A DNA stretch of 64,000 bases from Sphingomonas rubra (lineage in GTDB: Bacteria; Pseudomonadota; Alphaproteobacteria; Sphingomonadales; Sphingomonadaceae): the NCBI RefSeq assembly GCF_900115745.1, contig NZ_FOXP01000004.1, forward strand, positions 126,501 to 190,500. The letters run 5' to 3'. A model generated the notes under the pieces. The model saw only the letters and a list, made by a program, of their open reading frames with translations. It was not told where the DNA came from and made no database searches. Shown here in pieces: positions 1 through 9,127 of this stretch (positions within the stretch are counted from its first letter, which is position 1; the number at the start of each line of letters is the position of its first letter). A program made the position numbers and the translations under genes.

Positions 1-494
1 GGCGCGGGCACCAGCACCTGGTCCGCCCGATTGTAGAAGCGCGTCAGCATCCGCTCGAACGGCCGTTCGAGGATGGAAAGGTGGTAATAGCGCGGATAGG
101 TCTCGAACCGCGTGTGCAGCGACGCCACCGTCGCGATCCCGCGCGCCCGCGCCCAGGACAGCGCGCGGTGGCCGAGCAGTTCGGGCGCCGACACATGGAC
201 GAGGTTGGGGGCGAATGCTTCCAGGTCGGCGCGCGTCGCGCCGGGCAGCCCGCGCGCCATGCGATACTCGCTGCGCCCCATCGGCAGCGGAATGGCCGGC
301 ACGCCGACCAAGTCCCCGGTCGGCGGAAAGGCGGGCTTGGCCACGGTCGGCGAGTAGACGCGCACCGTCACGCCTTGCTTCAGCAGATGGCCGACGAGCA
401 GGTTCAGCGCCTGGTTGGCGCCGTCGCGTACGTAATTATAGTTGCCGCTGAAGACGGCGACGCGAAGGTCGCTGGGTTGGACGGGCGCGGACAT
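1..494 (-). CDS. Glycosyltransferase, GT4-like, N-terminal part (runs off window)
   Basis: The first 164 codons of a gene read leftward from ATG at 492-494 and leave the window at base 1. The start of the protein (VAVFSGNYNYVRDGANQAL) followed by a strand-helix pattern (LLVGHLLKQGVTVRVYSP) is the acceptor-side Rossmann domain of GT4/GT-B glycosyltransferases. The later stretch with ALSWARARGIATVASLHTRF is the usual 'sent to a distant listener' region of that fold. Family relatives transfer sugars to lipid or polysaccharide acceptors at the cytoplasmic membrane; the substrate cannot be read here because the donor-binding C-terminal half is missing. It is divergent from radA, with about 90 bp between the two starts. 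Confidence 0.75.
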   Translation of the reverse strand, partial: MSAPVQPSDLRVAVFSGNYNYVRDGANQALNLLVGHLLKQGVTVRVYSPTVAKPAFPPTGDLVGVPAIPLPMGRSEYRMARGLPGATRADLEAFAPNLVHVSAPELLGHRALSWARARGIATVASLHTRFETYPRYYHLSILERPFERMLTRFYNRADQVLVPA

Positions 495-584
495 GAACGC
501 GCGGGGATACCGTTGTTGTCACACGATTGCCACCCGCGAGCACAGCTACATTGTGTTCCCCTCCCGTTCCGCTATCTAGGGCGC

Positions 585-1976
585 ATGGCGAAACCGCAGA
601 AGCGTTACGTGTGTCAGGCGTGCGGCTCCGTCGCGTCGCGCTGGCAGGGGCAGTGCACCGACTGTTCCGAGTGGAACACGCTGGTCGAGGAAGCGGGCGC
701 CGTCGTCACGCCGTTCGCGGCGAAGCACCATCTCCAGACCGGCGGCCGCTCGATTCAGCTCACCGCGCTCGACGCCGAGGTGTCGTTGCCCGAGCGGATG
801 CCGACTGGCATCGCCGAGTTCGACCGGGCGCTCGGCCGCGGTTTCGTCGAAGGGTCGGCAACGCTGATCGGCGGCGACCCCGGCATCGGCAAATCGACGC
901 TGCTGCTCCAGGCGGCGGCGAAGATGGCGCTCGCCGGCCATTCGGTCGCCTACGTGTCCGGCGAGGAAGCGGCCGATCAGGTGCGGCTGCGCGCGCGGCG
1001 GCTGGGGCTCGGCAACGCGCCGGTGCAGCTGGCGGCGGCGAGTTCGACGCGCGACATCCTGACGACGCTGTCGACCGGCGCGCCGCCCGCCTTGCTGGTG
1101 ATCGATTCGATCCAGACGATGCATTCCGACCTGATCGAGGGTGCGCCCGGCACCGTCAGCCAGGTCCGCGCGTCGAGCCAGGAACTGATCCGCTTCGCCA
1201 AGGAACGCGGCACGGCGCTGGTGCTGGTCGGCCACGTCACCAAGGACGGCAGCATCGCCGGCCCGCGCGTGCTGGAGCATATGGTCGACACCGTGCTCGC
1301 CTTCGAGGGGGAGCGCAGCCACCAGTACCGCATCCTCCGCTCGGTCAAGAACCGCTTCGGTGGGACGGACGAGATCGGCGTGTTCTCGATGCAGACGGAG
1401 GGACTGGCCGAGGTTGCCAATCCTTCCGCCCTGTTCCTGACGCACCGGGAGGAGGGGGTGACGGGTGCCACCGTCTTCCCCGCGCTGGAGGGGACGCGGC
1501 CGGTGCTGGTCGAGATCCAGGCCCTGGTCGTCCGCCTCGCCTCGGGCGCGACGCCACGGCGGGCGGTGGTCGGCTGGGATTCCGGCCGGCTGGCGATGAT
1601 CCTGGCGGTGCTGGAGGCGCGCTGCGGCCTCAGCTTCTCGACCTGCGAGGTCTATCTCAACATCGCCGGCGGCTACCGCGTGCAGGACCCCGCCGCCGAC
1701 ATGGCCGTCGCCGCCGCGCTCGTCTCCGCCCTGTCGGAACGGCCGATCCCGCCCGAATCGGTAGCGTTCGGCGAGGTCGCGCTGTCGGGCGAACTGCGTC
1801 CCGTTGCGCACGCGCCGCTGCGGTTGAAGGAGGCGGGCAAGCTCGGCTTCGAGCGAGCGCTGGTGCCGGTGGGCGTGGCGAAGGACGCGGATCGGGCGAA
1901 GGGCCACGAGGGCGCGGTGACGGCCACGGGGTTCCGCACGCTGGGGCAGTTCGTTGACCATCTGCTGGGGCGGTGA
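585..1976 (+). CDS. radA: DNA repair protein RadA
   Basis: A 463-residue protein, the usual RadA length. Residues 10-27 form the four-cysteine zinc finger (CQACG ... CTDC). A RecA-like ATPase follows with Walker A GGDPGIGKST near residues 97-105, then the RadA signature KNRFG, then a Lon-protease-like C-terminal domain. RadA drives branch migration of recombination intermediates. The frame stays open upstream to base 81, but that part overlaps the divergent glycosyltransferase gene, and the zinc finger begins ten residues after ATG 585, so 585 is the start. Followed by the R1 palindrome. Confidence 0.96.
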   Translation: MAKPQKRYVCQACGSVASRWQGQCTDCSEWNTLVEEAGAVVTPFAAKHHLQTGGRSIQLTALDAEVSLPERMPTGIAEFDRALGRGFVEGSATLIGGDPGIGKSTLLLQAAAKMALAGHSVAYVSGEEAADQVRLRARRLGLGNAPVQLAAASSTRDILTTLSTGAPPALLVIDSIQTMHSDLIEGAPGTVSQVRASSQELIRFAKERGTALVLVGHVTKDGSIAGPRVLEHMVDTVLAFEGERSHQYRILRSVKNRFGGTDEIGVFSMQTEGLAEVANPSALFLTHREEGVTGATVFPALEGTRPVLVEIQALVVRLASGATPRRAVVGWDSGRLAMILAVLEARCGLSFSTCEVYLNIAGGYRVQDPAADMAVAAALVSALSERPIPPESVAFGEVALSGELRPVAHAPLRLKEAGKLGFERALVPVGVAKDADRAKGHEGAVTATGFRTLGQFVDHLLGR

Positions 1977-1978
1977 AC

Positions 1979-2063
1979 CGTCATGCCGGACTCGTCCCGG
2001 CATCCATAGCCAAGAGCGTCGACCTGCTTGATCCTGGATGCCGACACAGGCCCGGCATGACGG
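1979..2063. repeat. Intergenic palindromic repeat R1
   Basis: The arms CGTCATGCCGGACTCGTCC and GGCCCGGCATGACGG are inverted relative to each other and flank a variable centre. It is one of six related copies in the window (R1-R6), all between genes, and sits just after radA. It could act as a transcript 3'-end structure or as a mobile palindrome; the sequence alone does not decide. Confidence 0.8.
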
Positions 2064-2115
2064 AGGGGGTTCGCACCCGGTTCCGTATCGCCGCGTCTTG
2101 ATTTAGGGACGTCGC

Positions 2116-2679
2116 ATGGCGCTGACCTCCCTCGACGTGATCGTCCTCCTCCTGGTCGCGGGTGCGGCGCTGTTCGGCCTCAAGCGCGGCTTCGTCACCG
2201 AAGTGTTGTCGCTGTTCGCCTGGGTGGCGATCGTCGCCGCGCTGAAGCTCTTCCACATCAGCCTGTCGCAGAAGCTGATGGGCGTGGTCGGCACCGCGTC
2301 CGGCGCGGCGGTGCTCGCCTTCGCAATCCTGGTCGGCGTTACCTATATCGGCGGCAAGCTGGTCGCCAACGCGATCGGCGCGCGCACCCGCACCTCGGTG
2401 CTGGGGCCGCTCGACCGGGCGCTGGGCTTGGGGTTCGGCGCGCTCAAGGGGCTGATCCTCGCCAGCCTCGGCTTTCTCCTCGTCACGCTGGTCGTCGACA
2501 CGGTCGGCGGCGGTCCCGCGCGCCGGCCGCTGTGGATGACGCAGAGCCGCACCTATCCGCTGCTCAACGCGACCAGCGCCGGCATCGCCGACTTCGTCGA
2601 CCGCCGCCGCCGCGGCCAGCCGGTGTTCGGCGCCCGCTCGACCATGGCGACCGCCGACAACGCGTCGGGTGCCGAATGA
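2116..2679 (+). CDS. cvpA: CvpA family membrane protein
   Basis: 187 residues. The N-terminal half holds four hydrophobic segments (starting TSLDVIVLLLVAGAALFGL, then LSLFAWVAIVAAL, a third near residues 60-77 and a fourth near 108-125) with the FGLKRGFVTEV motif between the first two. This is the CvpA fold. Family members are inner-membrane proteins linked to purine-dependent colicin V production, biofilm formation and envelope stress; the molecular role is unresolved. The polar C-terminal tail is probably cytoplasmic. Its stop overlaps the start of the next gene (ATGA), which suggests translational coupling to the iron-sulfur scaffold-like protein. Confidence 0.88.
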   Translation: MALTSLDVIVLLLVAGAALFGLKRGFVTEVLSLFAWVAIVAALKLFHISLSQKLMGVVGTASGAAVLAFAILVGVTYIGGKLVANAIGARTRTSVLGPLDRALGLGFGALKGLILASLGFLLVTLVVDTVGGGPARRPLWMTQSRTYPLLNATSAGIADFVDRRRRGQPVFGARSTMATADNASGAE

Positions 2680-3107
2680 CCGCACCGCTCTACAATGCCG
2701 AGATCCTGCGCCTCGCGACCGAGATCCCGCATCACGCCCGGCTGGAAAATCCGCAAGGCACCGCCGAGCGCCGCTCGCCGATCTGCGGCAGCCGGGTGAC
2801 GGTGGACGTCAATCTCGGCCCCGATGGCCGCGTGGCGGAGGTCGGCCTGCTGGTCCGCGCCTGCGCGCTCGGCCAGGCGTCGTCGTCGCTGCTCGCCGCC
2901 GAGGTGATCGGTCGCACGCCCGCCGAACTCGCCGACGCGCGCGACGCGATGGCGGCCTGGTTGGCGGCGGGGGAGGGGGATGCACCCGCCTGGCCCGGTC
3001 TCGCCGTGCTCGCGCCGGCGCTCTCCTACACCGCCCGTCACCCCTCGATGCGCCTCGCCTTCGAGGCCGCGGCCGAGGCCGCCGAGCAGGCGCAGGCCCG
3101 CGCCTGA
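2676..3107 (+). CDS. NifU/IscU-like iron-sulfur cluster assembly scaffold protein
   Basis: 143 residues, similar in size to an IscU/SufU scaffold. Cys37 (SPICGSR) and Cys63 (VRACALGQASS) stand at the two N-terminal cluster-ligand positions of the family. I see no cysteine at the third position; the C-terminal part reads SYTARHPSMRL instead. The protein may therefore be a divergent carrier rather than a canonical scaffold. The start ATG overlaps the cvpA stop, and its own stop overlaps the next start (TGATG), so cvpA, this gene and the antiporter form one tight operon. Confidence 0.8.
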   Translation: MTAPLYNAEILRLATEIPHHARLENPQGTAERRSPICGSRVTVDVNLGPDGRVAEVGLLVRACALGQASSSLLAAEVIGRTPAELADARDAMAAWLAAGEGDAPAWPGLAVLAPALSYTARHPSMRLAFEAAAEAAEQAQARA

Positions 3108-4852
3108 TGCACGACGCACCGATCTCGCTGCTGCGCGACGGCGCGATCCTGCTCGGCTCCGGCCTGCTCTTCGTGCTCCTGTTCCGCCGCCTGGGGCTCG
3201 GCGCCACCCTCGGCTATCTCGTCGCGGGCGCCGTCGTCGGTCCGCACGTGCTCGGCCTGGTCGGCGACGCCGAATCGAAGATGGGGATCGCCGAACTCGG
3301 CATCACGCTCCTCCTGTTCATCGTCGGGCTGGAGCTGAACCCGTCGCGGCTGTGGCGGATGAAGCAGGAGATTTTCGGGCTCGGCCTGCTCCAGGTCGCC
3401 CTCTGCGGCCTCGCGATCACCGGCGTGATCCACCTGGCCGGCTTCAGCTGGACGGCGGCGCTGGCGCTCGGCCTGCCGCTGGCGCTGTCGTCCACCGCGC
3501 AGGTGCTGCCGATGCTGCAATCCGCCGGCCGGATGCGGACGCGGTTCGGCGAGCGGACGTTCGCCATTCTGCTGTTCCAGGACCTGTCGATCGTCCCGCT
3601 CATCACCATCATCGCCGCGATGAGCCGCAATCCCGCCGACGCCGCCGCGCCCCCCGGCTGGCTGCTGGGGCTGGAGACGGTGGCGGCGATCGGCGGCCTG
3701 ATCCTCGCGGGCCGCTTCCTGCTCCGCCCCTTCTTCCGGCTGATCGGCAATCTCGGCGAGCGCGAGATGTTCGTCTTTGCGGCACTCTTCACCGTCATCG
3801 CGGCCGCCGCAGTGATGGAGCTGCTCGGCCTCTCCACCGCGCTCGGCGCGTTCGTCGCGGGCGTGATGCTGGCGGACAGCCCGTACCGGCACGAGCTGGA
3901 GGCGGACGTCGACCCCTTCCGCTCGATCCTGCTCGGCCTGTTCTTCCTCGCGGTCGGCATGATGCTCGACCTCCAGGCGATCGCCGACCGGCCGTTGTTC
4001 GTCGCCGGCATGGCGCTGGCGCTGATCGCGACCAAGGCGGTCGTCATCTTCGGGATCGGCCTCGCCTTCCGCATGCCCTGGCGCGGCGCCCTCGCGCTCG
4101 GCCTGCTGCTCAGCCAGGGGGGCGAGTTCGGCTTCGTGCTGTTCGCCCAAGCCCAGAACGGCCTCCTCATCGCGCCGGAGGCCGCCAGCCTATTCGGCGC
4201 CATCGTCACCCTGTCGATGGCGACCACGCCGTTCCTGATGAGCGCCACCAGCCGCTTCCGTCAGCAACCCATCGCCAAGCATCAGGAGCGCGACGGACCC
4301 ACCACCGACGGCGCCAACGCGATCATCGTCGGCTATGGCCGCTTCGGACAGACGGTGGCGCAGATGCTGATCCTGCAGGACATCCCCGTCACCCTGATCG
4401 ACACCGATATCGAGATGATCGACATCGCCCAGTCGTTCGGCGCCAAGGTCTATTACGGCGACGGCACCCGGCTCGACCTGCTCCGCCAGGCGGGGGCGGG
4501 CGAGGCGGAGCTGATCCTGTTCTGCTGCGACGGCGACCAGCTGGAGCCTGACAATCTGGAGGGCATCCACGCCGCCTTCCCGAACGCCACCATCTTCGTG
4601 CGCGCCTACGACCGGCGCACGCTCATCAAGCTCAAGGACGCGCCCGTGCAATATGTCGTCCGCGAGCTGATGGGCTCGGCGGTCGAGATGGGCCGCCGCG
4701 CGCTCGACAGCCTGAAGGTGCCGCCGGGCGAGATCGACCGGGCCGAGCGCGAGTACCGCCACAACGATCGCGAGCGGCTCAAGGCGCAGCGCGAGACGGG
4801 CGACCTGCGCGCCGCGATCGACCGCATCATCACGCAACCGTCGCGGGAGTAG
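3107..4852 (+). CDS. CPA2-family cation:proton antiporter with RCK domain (KefB/YbaL type)
   Basis: 581 residues. Residues 1 to about 390 form a Na+/H+ exchanger membrane domain with about a dozen hydrophobic helices, including the LELNPSRLW and ALSSTAQVLPML motifs typical of the CPA2 family. A linker follows, then a TrkA-N/RCK Rossmann domain starting at NAIIVGYGRFGQTVAQML (GxGxxG for NAD(H) or nucleotide). Kef-type systems exchange potassium for protons under electrophile stress, and YbaL is a related transporter. Without the glutathione-site residues checked I do not assign KefB. Last gene of the cvpA operon except for the DUF423 gene 4 bp downstream. Confidence 0.9.
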   Translation: MHDAPISLLRDGAILLGSGLLFVLLFRRLGLGATLGYLVAGAVVGPHVLGLVGDAESKMGIAELGITLLLFIVGLELNPSRLWRMKQEIFGLGLLQVALCGLAITGVIHLAGFSWTAALALGLPLALSSTAQVLPMLQSAGRMRTRFGERTFAILLFQDLSIVPLITIIAAMSRNPADAAAPPGWLLGLETVAAIGGLILAGRFLLRPFFRLIGNLGEREMFVFAALFTVIAAAAVMELLGLSTALGAFVAGVMLADSPYRHELEADVDPFRSILLGLFFLAVGMMLDLQAIADRPLFVAGMALALIATKAVVIFGIGLAFRMPWRGALALGLLLSQGGEFGFVLFAQAQNGLLIAPEAASLFGAIVTLSMATTPFLMSATSRFRQQPIAKHQERDGPTTDGANAIIVGYGRFGQTVAQMLILQDIPVTLIDTDIEMIDIAQSFGAKVYYGDGTRLDLLRQAGAGEAELILFCCDGDQLEPDNLEGIHAAFPNATIFVRAYDRRTLIKLKDAPVQYVVRELMGSAVEMGRRALDSLKVPPGEIDRAEREYRHNDRERLKAQRETGDLRAAIDRIITQPSRE

Positions 4853-4856
4853 AGCG

Positions 4857-5180
4857 ATGTTGGGAATCTTGGCGGCGCTGTCGGGCGCCATCGCGGTGGC
4901 GGCCGGCGCGTTCGGAGCGCACGGCGCGAGCGGGCAGGCGCAGGAGTGGCTGCGCACCGGCGGCCAGTATCAGCTGATCCACGCCGTCGCTGCCCTCGTC
5001 GCGTTGCGGCTGGAGGCACGCGGCCCGGCCTGGCTGTTCGTCGCCAGCGGCGCGATCTTCGCGGGCACGCTCTACCTGATGGCGATCGGTGCCCCGCGCT
5101 GGTTCGGCGCGATCACCCCGATCGGCGGCGCGCTGCTGATCGCCGGCTGGCTATGGCTGGCCTGGAGCCTGCGGCCCTAA
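4857..5180 (+). CDS. DUF423 family small membrane protein
   Basis: 107 residues with four hydrophobic segments. The start (AALSGAIAVAAGAFGAHG) and the motif GQYQLIHAVAALV are the DUF423 signature (E. coli YgdD belongs here). The function of the family is unknown; it is an inner-membrane protein. It starts 4 bp after the antiporter stop and is probably co-transcribed with it. Confidence 0.88.
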   Translation: MLGILAALSGAIAVAAGAFGAHGASGQAQEWLRTGGQYQLIHAVAALVALRLEARGPAWLFVASGAIFAGTLYLMAIGAPRWFGAITPIGGALLIAGWLWLAWSLRP

Positions 5181-5223
5181 ATCCTCCCCGCAGACGGGAA
5201 GGATCGATGTCATCAACTGTATC

Positions 5224-5320
5224 CGTCACGCCGGGCTTAACCCGGCGTCCATGGCGCCGCGAAGACTGATGCCGATGGTTGCGCGGCAAGATGGATCCCG
5301 GCTCTTCGGCCGGGATGACG
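5224..5320. repeat. Intergenic palindromic repeat R2
   Basis: CGTCACGCCGGGCTTAACCC at the left and GGCTCTTCGGCCGGGATGACG (split) at the right are the inverted arms, and the inner GGCGTCCATGG / ATGGATCCCGG also pair partly. It lies between two convergent genes (DUF423 and DUF2256), where it could end both transcripts. Confidence 0.75.
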
Positions 5321-5382
5321 CAAGTGGGTGACCCGTGCGGCTGATCTCGCGGCTGGCTCGCGTGAATCAAAAAGTCGGGACG

Positions 5383-5523
5383 TTACCGTTTCTTCCGGCA
5401 GGCGTCCGAACAATAGATCACGCTGTCCCAATCGCGCGCCCATTTCTTGCGCCACGTGAACGGCCGTTCGCAGGCGGGGCAGATCTTGGTCGGCAGGTTC
5501 TGCTTGGCGACGCCGTTCGGCAT
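5383..5523 (-). CDS. DUF2256 family small zinc-ribbon-like protein
   Basis: 46 residues. The pattern [16 protein letters not shown] ... CSDACRKKR is the DUF2256 family: two CxxxC/CxxC cysteine pairs around a basic tryptophan-rich core, probably binding zinc. Function unknown. The start ATG overlaps the aroB stop (TGATG), so it is translated as the last gene of aroK-aroB. The reading frame stays open far upstream, but that part is the antisense or alternative frame of aroB. Confidence 0.85.
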   Translation of the reverse strand: MPNGVAKQNLPTKICPACERPFTWRKKWARDWDSVIYCSDACRKKR

Positions 5524-6632
5524 CAGCGCGGCTCGCCGTCGAGGAAGCGTTCGACGTCGGCCAGATCGACGCTGCGGTCCAGATAGCTCCGCCCGATCCC
5601 GCGCGCGAGCAGGAAGGGCAGGGTGCCCGCCGCCATCTTCTTGTCGTGGCGCATATGCTCGACCAGCGTCGCGCCCGACGCGCGGATGCCCGCCGCGGCG
5701 AGCCCGTCGGGAAGCCCGACCGCGCGGAAATGCGTCGCCACCCGCGTCGCGTCGTCCGCCGCGCACAGCCCCCGCGCGGCGGAGAAGCGGAACGCCAGCG
5801 CGATCCCCGCCGCCACGGCTTCGCCGTGGATCAGCGATCCGTCGAACCCCGCCTCCGCCTCCAGCGCGTGACCGAAAGTATGGCCCAGGTTGAGCAGCGC
5901 GCGCGTGCCGTTGGTCTCGTGCTCGTCCGCCGCCACGATCCGCGCCTTGGCCGCGACCGAATGCGCGATCGCCTGAACCCGCGCACCCGCGTCCCCCGCC
6001 AGCAGCGCCGCGCCCTTCGCCTCGCACCAGGCGAAGAAATCCGCGTCGTCGATCAGCCCGTATTTCACCACCTCGGCATAGCCCGCCGCCAGTTCGCGCG
6101 GGGGCAGCGTATCGAGCACGTCGGGGTCGATCAGCACCAGCGCCGGCTGGTGGAACGCGCCGACCAGGTTCTTGCCCGCGGCGGTGTTGATCCCGGTCTT
6201 GCCGCCGACCGACGAATCGACCTGCGCCAACAAGGTGGTGGGCACCTGCGCGAAGCCGCAGCCGCGCTTCAGCACCGCGCAGGCGAAGCCGACCAGGTCG
6301 CCGATCACCCCGCCGCCCAGCGCCACCACATGGTCGCCGCGCTCCACCCCGCGCGCCAGCAGCCAGTCGCAGACCCGTGCCAGCGTCGCCCAGCTCTTGG
6401 CGGACTCGCCCGCGGGCAGCAGCAGCGCCTCGCTCGCCAGCCCCGCCGCGCCGAGCGAGGCGCGCAACCGGGTAAGGTGCGGCGCGACGTTCTCGTCCGC
6501 GACGATCGCCACCGGCCGTCCGCGCATCAGCGGCGCGAGCCGCTCGCCCGCGCGGTCCAGCAGGCCGCCCCCGATCTCGACCGGGTAGCTGCGCGTCCCC
6601 AGCGCCACCGTCACCGTCGTTCCCGGCATCAT
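5523..6632 (-). CDS. aroB: 3-dehydroquinate synthase
   Basis: 369 residues, the normal length. Converts DAHP to 3-dehydroquinate, the second step of the shikimate pathway, using NAD+ and a divalent metal. The NAD-binding stretch ([19 protein letters not shown]), the substrate-binding [11 protein letters not shown] motif and the metal-ligand motif [12 protein letters not shown] are all present. Its start overlaps the aroK stop (ATGATG), as in many proteobacterial aroKB operons, and its stop overlaps the DUF2256 gene. Confidence 0.97.
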   Translation of the reverse strand: MMPGTTVTVALGTRSYPVEIGGGLLDRAGERLAPLMRGRPVAIVADENVAPHLTRLRASLGAAGLASEALLLPAGESAKSWATLARVCDWLLARGVERGDHVVALGGGVIGDLVGFACAVLKRGCGFAQVPTTLLAQVDSSVGGKTGINTAAGKNLVGAFHQPALVLIDPDVLDTLPPRELAAGYAEVVKYGLIDDADFFAWCEAKGAALLAGDAGARVQAIAHSVAAKARIVAADEHETNGTRALLNLGHTFGHALEAEAGFDGSLIHGEAVAAGIALAFRFSAARGLCAADDATRVATHFRAVGLPDGLAAAGIRASGATLVEHMRHDKKMAAGTLPFLLARGIGRSYLDRSVDLADVERFLDGEPR

Positions 6633-7189
6633 GTCCGCGCCTCCCGTCGCTCGTTGATCGCGCGCAGGATCGCGGCGACCGTCGCCTCGTGCGGGCCTTT
6701 GCGGCTCGACACATGGACGTGCGCCTGCGCGTAGATCGGATCGCGCACCGCGGCGAGTTCGGCGAGCACCACCTTGGGGTCCTTGCCGCGCAGCAGCGGC
6801 CGCGTGTCGCGCCGCCGCACCCGCTCGGCCAGCACCGCGGTGTCGGCGTGCAGCCAGACGCTGGTCGCCTGTTCCAGGATCAGCGCGCGGGTCGCCTCGT
6901 TGACGAAGGCGCCGCCGCCGGTCGCGATCACCTTGGGGCTGCCGTCCATCAGCCGCGCGATCACCCGCCGCTCGCCGTCGCGGAAATACGGTTCGCCGAA
7001 CCGGTCGAAGATCTCCGCCACCGTCATCCCCGCCGCCGCCTCGATCTCGTGGTCGGCGTCGACGAAGGGCAGGCGCAGGCGCAGCGCCAGGCGGCGGCCC
7101 ACCGTCGACTTGCCCACTCCCATCAGCCCGACGAGCACGATCGGCCGGGGCGTGCGCGGCCGTCGTTCGGGGGAGTGGCTTTGCGGCAT
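6629..7189 (-). CDS. aroK: Shikimate kinase
   Basis: 186 residues from ATG 7187-7189. Phosphorylates shikimate at the 3-hydroxyl with ATP. Walker [16 protein letters not shown], the shikimate-binding DADHEIE and [16 protein letters not shown] motifs, the [11 protein letters not shown] stretch and the LID region with RDTRPLLRG are all in order. The frame is open another 19 codons upstream to GTG-like codons, but those residues are not family-like. First gene of an aroK-aroB-DUF2256 operon, divergent from the gene pair leading to xerD. Confidence 0.96.
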   Translation of the reverse strand: MPQSHSPERRPRTPRPIVLVGLMGVGKSTVGRRLALRLRLPFVDADHEIEAAAGMTVAEIFDRFGEPYFRDGERRVIARLMDGSPKVIATGGGAFVNEATRALILEQATSVWLHADTAVLAERVRRRDTRPLLRGKDPKVVLAELAAVRDPIYAQAHVHVSSRKGPHEATVAAILRAINERREART

Positions 7190-7275
7190 CGCCGCGCTAT
7201 ACAGCCCGTCGCCGATCGCGCAAAAGCGCGCACGGCACCCGCACACGAAGTTCGCTCGCGTAAGGTTTCCCCTCC

Positions 7276-7410
7276 ATGTCCCGCCTGGTCGTCTCGCTCG
7301 TCGTCATCCTGGTCGTGGTGGTGGGGGGGCTGTTCCTGCTCGCCGGTCGCGCCACCGAACGCCCGACGACGCAGGTCGAGAAGCAGGTCTCGCTTGCGAA
7401 CCTTCAATAG
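7276..7410 (+). CDS. Short single-pass membrane protein
   Basis: 44 codons encoding a basic N-terminus, one long hydrophobic helix (LVVSLVVILVVVVGGLFLL) and a short polar tail ending NLQ. It begins at ATG 7276 and overlaps the next gene by 17 bp in another frame. Not recognised; the position just ahead of the aroK-divergent, xerD-linked gene and the clear membrane helix argue that it is real. Likely topology is a short cytoplasmic N-terminus with the tail outside. Confidence 0.55.
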   Translation: MSRLVVSLVVILVVVVGGLFLLAGRATERPTTQVEKQVSLANLQ

Positions 7411-9127
7411 GGCGCTCGCCGCCGCGGGGCTGATCGCGCTCGCCGCGCCCGTGATCGGCGCGCAGGACCGGCCCGAATCGATCCTGCCGCCCGGCTTCGG
7501 CGAACCCGCGCCGGCGGCGACGTCCACGCCGCGCGCCACCGCGACACCGCTGCCGGGCGACCCGCCGGGCGCCGTCGTGCAGCCGCTGCCGACCGACACG
7601 GCCTCGCCGACGCCGACCCCCACCGCCACCCCGACCCCGATCGATCCGGCGACGCTGGCGCAGTACGAGATGCCGGTCTTCGCCCGCCGCTCGCTCGCCG
7701 TGGTGGGGACGGGCGGGGAGATCGAGGCGGACGCGTTCGGCCGCGCCGACGGCCGTTATCTCGAGGCGCTGATGCGTCGTACCGCCGCGCCGCTGCCGTC
7801 GCGCTGGCTGTCGATCGCGCTCCGCAGGCTGCTGGTGTCGCGGCTCGACACGCCCCGCGGCCTCCACGGCGCCGATTTCGCCGCCGAGCGGGCATGGCTG
7901 CTGCTGCGCATGGGCGAATCGGTCGCGGCGCGCGCGGTGGTGCAGGGCGTCGACAACGCCAACTACACGCCCAAGCTCTACCAGGTCGCGGCCAATGCCT
8001 GGCTCGCGACCGGCGACCCGGCGGGCATGTGCCCGGTCGCGGATGCCGCGCGCGCCGCCGTCGGCGGTGCTGCGTGGACGATGGCGCAGCCGATCTGCGC
8101 CGCGCTCGCCGGCGATGCGCCCCGCGCCCGCACGCTGTTCGCGGCGGCGCGCCGGTCGCGCGCGGCAACGGGCGTCGACCTGCTCCTGGCGCAGAAGGTG
8201 ATGGGCGCGGCCGGCGGCCGGCAGGCGGTGACGATCGAGTGGGACGGCGTCGACCGGCTCACCGCCTGGCGCTTCGGCCTCGCCACCGCGACCGGCGTCG
8301 CGCTGCCCGACGATTTCTACGCCGCGGCGGCGCCGCAGGCGACCTACTGGCGCGCGCTCGCGCCCGGCGTGCCGCTTGCCAACCGGATCGCCGCGGCCGA
8401 GGCGGCGGCGGGGCAGGGGGTGCTCTCCAACCTCGCGCTCGTCGACCTCTACGGCGCGGTGGCGGGCGACGAGGACGCAGCGTCGGGCCCGTCGGCAGCG
8501 GCGCAGGACCTGCGCACCGCCTATACGGGCGCGGACGCCGACGGCCGGCTGGCGGCGTTGCGCCAGCTCTGGGGCACCACCCCGGCCTGGCCGCGCCTCG
8601 TCCTCACCGCGCGCGCCGCCGCGCGGCAGCCGGTGCGCCAGGTGGCGGACGCCGATCCGCTCGTTGCCTCGATGCTGACCGCGGGCCTCGATCGGTCCGC
8701 CGCGCGCTGGGCGGCGAGCGTGCCGGCGGGTGGCGATGCCTGGGCGATGATCGCGCTCGCCGATCCCGCCGCGCGCCGCCTCTCCTACGCCGACGTGCAG
8801 GGCTATACCGGCGGCGACGCGCGGCGGCGGCTGTTCTTCGCCGGGCTCGCCGGGCTCGGCCGCCTCGCCCGCGACGACGTGGAGCGCACCGCCGAGGCGC
8901 TGGCGGTGCCGATCGGCGCCACCAACAGCTGGACGCGCGCGCTCGACCGCGCGGTGGCGGACGAGCAGCCGGGCACCGTGCTCCTCCTCGCCGCCATCGG
9001 GATGCAGACACCCGGCTGGCGCGGCGTGCCGCCGGCCGCGCTCTACCGCATCGTCGCCGGCTTGCGCGCCGTGGGCCTCGACGGCGAGGCGCGGATGATC
9101 GCGGCCGAGGCGATCGCGCGCGGGTGA
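7394..9127 (+). CDS. Exported protein of unknown function, helical-repeat-like, upstream of xerD
   Basis: 577 residues from a TTG at 7394, chosen because it is followed at once by a good signal peptide (RALAAAGLIALAAPVIGAQ). Residues about 40-85 are a Pro/Thr-rich linker with PTPTPTATPTPI repeats; the rest is Ala-rich and helical, with TPR-like spacing but no clear TPR consensus. I do not recognise a family with a known function. It probably sits in the periplasm or at the envelope. Its stop overlaps the GTG start of xerD. TTG as start is an inference; the frame has no ATG near the signal peptide. Confidence 0.7.
   Translation: MRTFNRALAAAGLIALAAPVIGAQDRPESILPPGFGEPAPAATSTPRATATPLPGDPPGAVVQPLPTDTASPTPTPTATPTPIDPATLAQYEMPVFARRSLAVVGTGGEIEADAFGRADGRYLEALMRRTAAPLPSRWLSIALRRLLVSRLDTPRGLHGADFAAERAWLLLRMGESVAARAVVQGVDNANYTPKLYQVAANAWLATGDPAGMCPVADAARAAVGGAAWTMAQPICAALAGDAPRARTLFAAARRSRAATGVDLLLAQKVMGAAGGRQAVTIEWDGVDRLTAWRFGLATATGVALPDDFYAAAAPQATYWRALAPGVPLANRIAAAEAAAGQGVLSNLALVDLYGAVAGDEDAASGPSAAAQDLRTAYTGADADGRLAALRQLWGTTPAWPRLVLTARAAARQPVRQVADADPLVASMLTAGLDRSAARWAASVPAGGDAWAMIALADPAARRLSYADVQGYTGGDARRRLFFAGLAGLGRLARDDVERTAEALAVPIGATNSWTRALDRAVADEQPGTVLLLAAIGMQTPGWRGVPPAALYRIVAGLRAVGLDGEARMIAAEAIARG

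Noticed and set aside
81..584. Upstream extension of radA to base 81
   Set aside because: It overlaps the divergent glycosyltransferase gene, has no family-like residues, and the RadA zinc finger starts just after ATG 585.
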